Shown here piece by piece: positions 57,460 to 64,000 of a stretch of DNA of 64,000 bases (positions within the stretch are counted from its first letter, which is position 1; every line of letters begins with the position of its first letter). Made by a program: the position numbers and the translations under genes. Below the pieces are notes generated by a model that ran no database searches, was not told where the DNA came from, and saw only the letters and a list, made by a program, of their open reading frames with translations. Source of the stretch: Morinoia aosen (Eukaryota > Arthropoda > Malacostraca > Amphipoda > Talitridae). The stretch is taken from contig CM059566.1 in the NCBI GenBank assembly GCA_030386875.1, positions 41,514,068-41,578,067 on the forward strand, written 5' to 3'.

Positions 57460-60400
57460 ATGGCTCCTCGTAAAAAACACCACTACTGCAATGATGATCT
57501 CGTTCACGCATTAGCAGAGATAAAAAATGGAAGTTTGAGTATTCGCAACGCAAGTGACAAATATGGTGTTCCAAAAACAACGCTTCAAGATCGTGTGCAC
57601 GGCCGCTATTCTGCTGGTATCCAGAAAATAGGTCTGTATAAAAATTTATCGAGACGGTCTGATCCATTTTGTAGTAAAATTTTTATTCCCATATGCTTGG
57701 CACAGATAATGTTGTTGGAATACAATATTTTGTTGATATTTTTGGTGGGTTTATCCATATACTAATTGATTTTTTGTATATTCTAGGAAGGCCATGCAAA
57801 CTAACAGACTCACAACAAGAAAGACTATCAAAATTTCTTATCTATCGGTCCAAGATAGGAAACGGAGCAACCCGTGAGGATGTTCGCATGATCATTAAAG
57901 ATGTTTTGGACAAAGAAGAGGAAGAGTTGGGAGTCAGCCTACCAGATAAAGAAAGACTATTTGTCAATAACATGCCTTCAAAGAGCTTTGTTCATAGGTT
58001 TATTGCGAGGAATGAAAGCATATCGCCTAGAAAACCCGAAGCTCTAGGACACTTGAGGATGAGAGTGACTGAAAAATCCTTAAGGCAGTGGTTTGCAAAC
58101 TTCAAAGATCATCTACTGAAAGAACATGGCATTCATGCTGAAACTTTTTTAACGAGTGAAAATGCTCATCGGGTATATAACTTGGACGAATCTGGCTTCC
58201 CCCTTGGAGGAAGCAATAATAAATGGCAGGTTCTGGCGGAAAAAGGCTCTAAGAATGTGTACAATGCCTCAAATGAGAGTCGAGATCAGATTACCGTTCT
58301 TGGATGTGTAGCTGCAAGCGGCGTATTTCGTAAGCCGTTTGTAATCTTTCCTGGGGTACGCACACCCAACTACTATCTTCCTGAAGACAAGCGCTCAAAA
58401 TACGACCTTGGCCACACAGTGAGCGGATGGATCTCAACAGAGTCTTTCTTTGGCTGGTTTGTTAATCTTTTTATCAAATCCTTAAAGGAAGAGAACATTC
58501 AATTCCCAATTATAGTTCTGATGGATGGGCACACAAGCCACATAAATCTAGCCATTTCTGAGTTTTGCCGATTGAATGACATCATTCTGTATTGCTTCCC
58601 CCCTCATGCTAGCCACACCATCCAGCCTCTCGATGTGAGTGTCTACGGGCCCCTCAAGCTGTTCTGGAACAAAGCTATCACTAATTTCAAGTTGAACAAC
58701 AATTTGTGCTTGACAAAAAGTAACTTTTTTAAAGTGTTTGATGAAGCCTGGGATATTGCCACGTCGCGGCCGCAAAATGTGATCTCTGGTTTCAGAAAAA
58801 GTGGAATCATCCCATTCAACCCATCCGCCATCGATTGTAGCCGCCTGATTGATGAGAAGAAAGCCACTGAACAATTCAACCCAAGATCTGATGAAACTTC
58901 CAGCGAGCAACGACTTGGTATAGCCCGAGCATTTCACATGGCTAAGTCACATCTCCTTCCTGAAACCCTGACTAAGTATGAAAAACGGTTCGAAGAGAAT
59001 TATGATGTTGTAAATGATAGCTTGGACAGCCAACTCTACAACGTCTATAAATCTTTAAGAAACATGTCTAGGCCTAGTTCTAATCCACCTGCAGATTCAC
59101 TCAATGCATCTGTAGGATCCTCCGGCGATGGAAGCCTCGTGCCTTTGCTGTTACATCCTGACTCAGAGAATAAACCTGATGTCCAAGACAGTTGCAGACC
59201 AAATGAGGCGATATCCACTTGTGGTGAAAACTTTGTTGAACTTCCAGATACAAAGCCCCTTCTGCAAACCTCATTAGAACCCATGAATAACTTGACCGTA
59301 TCTCGTAGTCCGAAACTGTCTAGGCCTAGGCCTAGTGATGAAAATGACGTTCATGCATCTTCAATTGGAAAGAGTGCAGATGGTTCTTCAGGAAGCCTGC
59401 TGAAAAGTATCGCAAACATTGAAAATTCAATTGAAGTTGTTTCAATTAAGATAGACGATAATTTGTCTTCTATAAGCAGTGTTTCTGAATACGCCGAGTC
59501 TGAAAACAGTGTTGATGCTTTTGATGGCTTCCAAGCACTTGATGCCCCGAATTCTCCAGGTTCTTCTTCTGATGATGAATTTGAAGGTTTTAACCTTGTG
59601 TATCCTGAAGGTGCTAAAAAGTCTGATGCAGAAAGCATAGCTGTTGAAAACACAAATTGTGAAGAAACTAACTCTGAAAATATGAGTGAAGATTGCGAGA
59701 CTCAAAATGTCTTGGATAATACTTTTGAAGGGTTTGACCCATTTAACTCTATTTTCTACAACTCAGACAAGACAAATTCATTGATTAGTAATAACTCTAT
59801 TGTTAATGAAATGGAAGTTGATTCAAGTCAGTCCATTGTCAAAGAAACATGTTCTAAAAGTTCTACTTCTAATGCCAAAACCGTTTGCACAAGTCCATCA
59901 AAAGTGAAACTTGAAGAAAATGATGATAGTGATGATTTTATTGGACCAAATTGCCAAGCTATTGGCTGCACAGTAAGTTGGTTAGAAACCAATTCTCCCA
60001 TGAGTAAGCCTGTTAATGTAACTAATGGCATTGTTTTTGAACTCTCTGAATTTGCAAAGAAGATTGCGTGGGAGCGAGAGTATGTTGTGCGTTGGATTTC
60101 TCGGATTCAAGGAGTGCCCAGTGAATTGATGTCAATTTCTGACGAAGATCTAAAAAAAATTCATATGGTTATTAAAAGAAGAAAAGCAATTTCTGTTACA
60201 TTTTCTGGAAAAGATCTACTCATAGTGAAATTGTCATCATTTGATAAAGAAGTGTTTCATCTGCCTTCCTTTGAATTCTCTAAGAATGTTGATGCTTCAA
60301 ATAATATTTCTTCTACAATTACAAATGGGAGAGAAAAAATTGATCAGAAATTATCAGAAAAGGAGTCTACTGGCTCTGGAAAAAGCCACTGTGGCAGCAT

Positions 60401-63400
60401 CTTGCATAGTAATGTTGTTCCCACAACTTGTGAATCGGCTTCTGTGACAGCAAAGAAAGCAAAGAATTGTACAACTCGTAGTAGCAATAGGTCTAACCAT
60501 GCACTAATAAGTAGACCTGATATGGAAATAAAATCTGCTTCTAAGTCTACATATGATGTTGCTAAGAATTTGCCCTCCTGCAAAATGAATGACAAACCTT
60601 TGGTTGCTGAAATTTCCAAAGTAACAAAAACATCTAATACATCCAGTGTTATTTCTTCTAAAAATAAAAGTAGTCAAGCTGCTGATCCATTTGCTTATGA
60701 GGCAGAAAATGTTATTTCAGATGGTGAATTAATCATTGATGAATCTGCTTTTTCTGACGATGATTCAAATGAATCACACAGTTTCAACAGGGAGAAAAAA
60801 ACTTCTGTCTCTCAATCTTCATTGTATGAAAATGATGTTGATGAACAGATATCACGACATATGTTGAAAACTGTAAAATTGTCTGATCAAAGCATCAACT
60901 GTTCTTCCTTGCAAACAGTACCAAGATACCCTTCAATCAACAGCAACATAGTAAAAAAAAATCATGAAGAAGAAACTGGTGTTAAACTTCAAGAATGTTT
61001 GAAAAAGTCATTGCCAGAAAAAGTGAGCTCTGGCAGCAAAGATCCTACACATACACAGAGCCTTGGTACCTTTGCCAGCTCTCCCATAGCCTTAGCTGTT
61101 GGTGTAGTGAACAAAAAATTGGATCCTGTTAAGATGGCATTTGGGCAACATATCAAATTTGCATCCAAGAAAGGCAAAGGGGATTTTGCTGTGAAAAATG
61201 TCCAGTATCCAATTTTTGAATTGAGAAATAATGTGATTGGCCCATACTGCAGTCGGGTAGAATTGAGTGTAAAAATGCTCAATGCTCCTTCCAAAAAAAT
61301 CCTCATGACGAATGGTATGGTAATCGAGCTGTACATATTTTTCAAAGAAAGAGGTGCCACATTAACTTCCTTGGTGTACAAAATTCACCAGTTAACTACT
61401 ATTCCTCTAAATACAGATCTGATTCAACTGCATATGTCAAAAATCCAAGAAGTGGTCAATACTGAGCTTCAAAAAAAGACTGAGTATTTCTTACAAAGAG
61501 AGTTTTCTTTCATTTCTACTGATGCTGGAAGTGTAACGCATGTAGCCAAAATCAAGGAACCATCTCCTGCTGGATCTTCACTCAATCTATTGCCAAAGAA
61601 GATAAATTCTCAAGCAAGTGAGTTAGCGTTTGAAAATCGAAATGTTTCAAATGAACAAAAGGATTGCAATGATGCAGCAGCAGTTCAGAAGCCCTTGGAA
61701 GAAGAAGATTTGGATGTCTCAATGCTGTTGGACTTTGAAAAGTCCAAAGGAAAAATGGGTAGTATAACGAGAGGAGATATCGTCCGTCTATACTACTCCT
61801 GGCTTCAGCAGAAGTATAAAGACAAAGATAGTGTTTTTGTCATTGATTTATTGAATGATGTGGAAAAGTTGATGATCAGCAGAAATATTGATGTAGTCAG
61901 AATACCAGTTGGTACACTCATGTCCTCATCTGTCAAGTTGTATGAAGAGTATAAATCCTATCGTGCTTCTAATCCAGAAGTTGCTTTGGCCTATTTGGAG
62001 GATGATTGGCTAGAAGATTTGAACTACTTAATTTCTTCTTCCAAGAATGTCAGAAGTTCAATTGAAGAAAGCAGTTCATGTAAGAGTTATAATGACAGAA
62101 ACTCACAGGACAGATCAGCAAAAAGTGTTTCTTTCTGTTCCAGCACTAAAAATAGTGAGCAAATTAGTTTGCCAATAAGCACAAATGATACTGTTGAAGG
62201 AAGGGTATCTTCTACTGAGAGCAGAGTTTGTCTTGCATTGGAAAAAGTATCTACTAATAGTTCAAAGGATGAGACTTCAAAAAGTGAGTTATGCTCTATG
62301 AAAGATAAAGGTGTGCCAAACAAGAAAAAAAATGCTGCTGAAACTTTGAGAAAATCACAATTGCCAGAAAAAAGACCTGCTGATGAGGAAAGCAAATTTG
62401 ACCAGATAAAATCAAAGTGTTGTAAATATAGCTCTGAAATATTGGTAAAGGATGGATCAGAAATTTATCCCCCTCTCCCAGTCATCTCAAGCAGCCAGTT
62501 TACTGACTTAAATTTTGAATTCAGAATTGAGAGAGTTGTGAGTTGCAGATTAAGCTCCAGAAATGGGTTATCTATGTATGATTACCTGATTGAGTGGAAA
62601 GGTAACTCTCCTATTGCTGACACATGGGTGGAAGAGAAGGACTTTCCTCCTGGATGCATCTTCATTGTAAAATTTTGGGAGGGAAATTCTACAAGAACCA
62701 TGGATGTAAATGAGGTAAAGGATCACAAGAAAATTGAGGATGAAAATGGAGAAGAAATCCATTATCTTGTTATCTGGCATAAGTATAACAGCTCATCATG
62801 GATTGCAGAAAATCATTTCCCAGAAAGTGCATCTGAATCACTGTGCATGTATAAGAAATCCCATATGCAAAATCAAGTTCTTTCACTTTCATTACTAAGT
62901 GATGACACAGTAATGGTAGAACCTTTTGCTCCTAACTCCACAAAAACTTCAGCTGAAGTGAACTCAGATGATGTCACACAGTTGAAAAAGCAAGCTTCTC
63001 AAATTTGCGTGGAGATCACTAGTGGAAAAGAATCTAACTCCCTTGAGGCAGAGGAATCTAGTACTGGTGTTTTGAATAATTCTTCTGGGGCAAGCGACTT
63101 GAACAAGGCCAGTTGTTCAATGGCAGGCCAAACAAGTCATGACATTGGTAGTCAATCTGCTACAAAATCTGACTTGAGAAGCCCCATAAGTGAAAATATA
63201 GCTACTAACCAAAATAATGCTTCCACTGCTGTTGAGGTTTCCAAGCCGAGTCAAAATCTGAAGAAAGACGATAACTGCGTGGAGTCAAGCGAAGAAAATG
63301 AATGTATTCTGCAGAGAAACTCTGTTCAGGATAGTTGCCCTTCACTCAGAAAGTCTTCCAGAAATATGGATAGCAAGCAGACAAGTAATGTTTGTCCAAG

Positions 63401-64000
63401 TGAAACTCCTGCCCAGTCTTGTTCTTCACCTCAATTCAGTGATACGACTAGTCAAAATACTGCATCTGAAATTTCAAGAGACAAGAGAAAACCCAGAGAA
63501 GAATTTTTCTCCAAAGAAGAAAAGGAAAGAACGATGAAGGTTTTGAAAACTATTCCGCTTGGTCAAGTTTTGAACCAGAATGAATGCTTACAGTTCTCTG
63601 ATCTTGTTGCTCAATGCGAGCCTTTAAACACAGCATCAAATTCTACTCTATTTTGTGGAGTTCCACAGATGAGGTACCTCACTAATGGGAAGCTCCTGGG
63701 CATGTATGATGAGTGGAGGAAACAGAAAGCAAATAAAAAGGCTGATGAGTCCATGAAAAGTTTTGGTGCTCTCAGGGCCAAAATAAAGTCTTCAATGGAA
63801 TCGTATGGACTGAATTATGATTATGACGACTGTCTACTTGGTGTTTGTTACTCATTACACTTTGCCCGTGCTGGACTCACTTCTATGGCTGATATCATGA
63901 AGTTTAATTCATCTTCATGTACTGATGCACTCAAATCTTTCAAGGCTAATCATGATTCAGTTAAGAAAAAATATTATCAAAATATCGATCCTGATTCTGG
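57460..64000 (+). CDS. Giant pogo/Tigger transposase-chromodomain fusion protein (unit B, cut by window end)
   Basis: Exons 57460-57631 and 57787 to beyond 64000, the same model as at 21624-28534; about 2,128 of 2,251 codons are in the window. The frame is open to the last base and there is not one coding indel against unit A, although introns and flanks differ by many. The DDD triad is intact. Replacement differences noticed (A to B): Thr to Met and Ser to Leu in the second HTH region, Ile to Thr just before QPLDV, Glu to Lys in ENEPD, Tyr to Phe in NTYEGF, Leu to Ile, Lys to Ile, Arg to Lys, Tyr to Ser, Lys to Glu, Ile to Thr and, near the end, Pro to Ser. The stretch from R2 through the chromodomains is almost unchanged. 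The stop and 3' end lie outside. Confidence 0.85.

Overview
This is a eukaryotic, animal-type window: genes are split by AT-rich introns with GT/AG splice sites, and intergenic DNA is full of small inverted-repeat transposons plus one RTE-like LINE. Gene content and repeat style suggest an arthropod, possibly a crustacean; the species cannot be fixed from the sequence alone. There is no prokaryotic, CRISPR or rRNA signal.

The dominant structure is a direct duplication with a period of 35.38-35.84 kb. Bases 1-28164 (unit A) match about 35379-64000 (unit B) almost base for base, with small indels, a ~207 bp indel near 12168/47550 and one extra transposon in B at 56892-57113. Bases 28165-35378 appear once here. 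This is either a recent tandem duplication or two alleles laid end to end by the assembler; the sequence alone cannot decide.

Each unit carries, left to right: the 5' part of an RTE-like LINE lying in an intron of VPS72; VPS72 exons 5-8; a ~4.4 kb repeat-rich intergenic stretch; a gene starting with microsomal glutathione S-transferase 3 (MGST3) exons but ending in an unrecognised tail; a ~2.9 kb AT-rich gap; and a giant (2251 aa) pogo/Tigger-transposase fusion gene. VPS72 exons 1-4 follow at 29385-32767, so one complete VPS72 gene (29385-43600) straddles the unit boundary.

VPS72 (YL1) is the H2A.Z chaperone subunit of the SRCAP/TIP60 chromatin remodellers; here it has a roughly 330-residue Gln/Ser/Gly/Val-rich C-terminal extension with eleven QLVQ repeats. 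The giant gene combines a pipsqueak-type HTH, a CENP-B-like HTH, a DDD transposase core with all three aspartates, acidic Ser-rich linkers, four diverged copies of an unrecognised domain built around a Thr-(Asn/Arg)-Gly turn, two consecutive chromodomain-like modules, and a helical tail. It is the best candidate for something undescribed: a probably domesticated, chromatin-reading transposase. It keeps a 2.25 kb codon-aligned DDE region and remains open in both copies.

Mobile DNA includes at least two families of TTAA-type miniature elements (one insertion present in only one unit), a Harbinger-like miniature element with TTA target duplications, foldback repeats, a dead LINE with a 13-bp target duplication, and a ~960 bp array of self-complementary AT-rich motifs in an intron of the MGST3-like gene.
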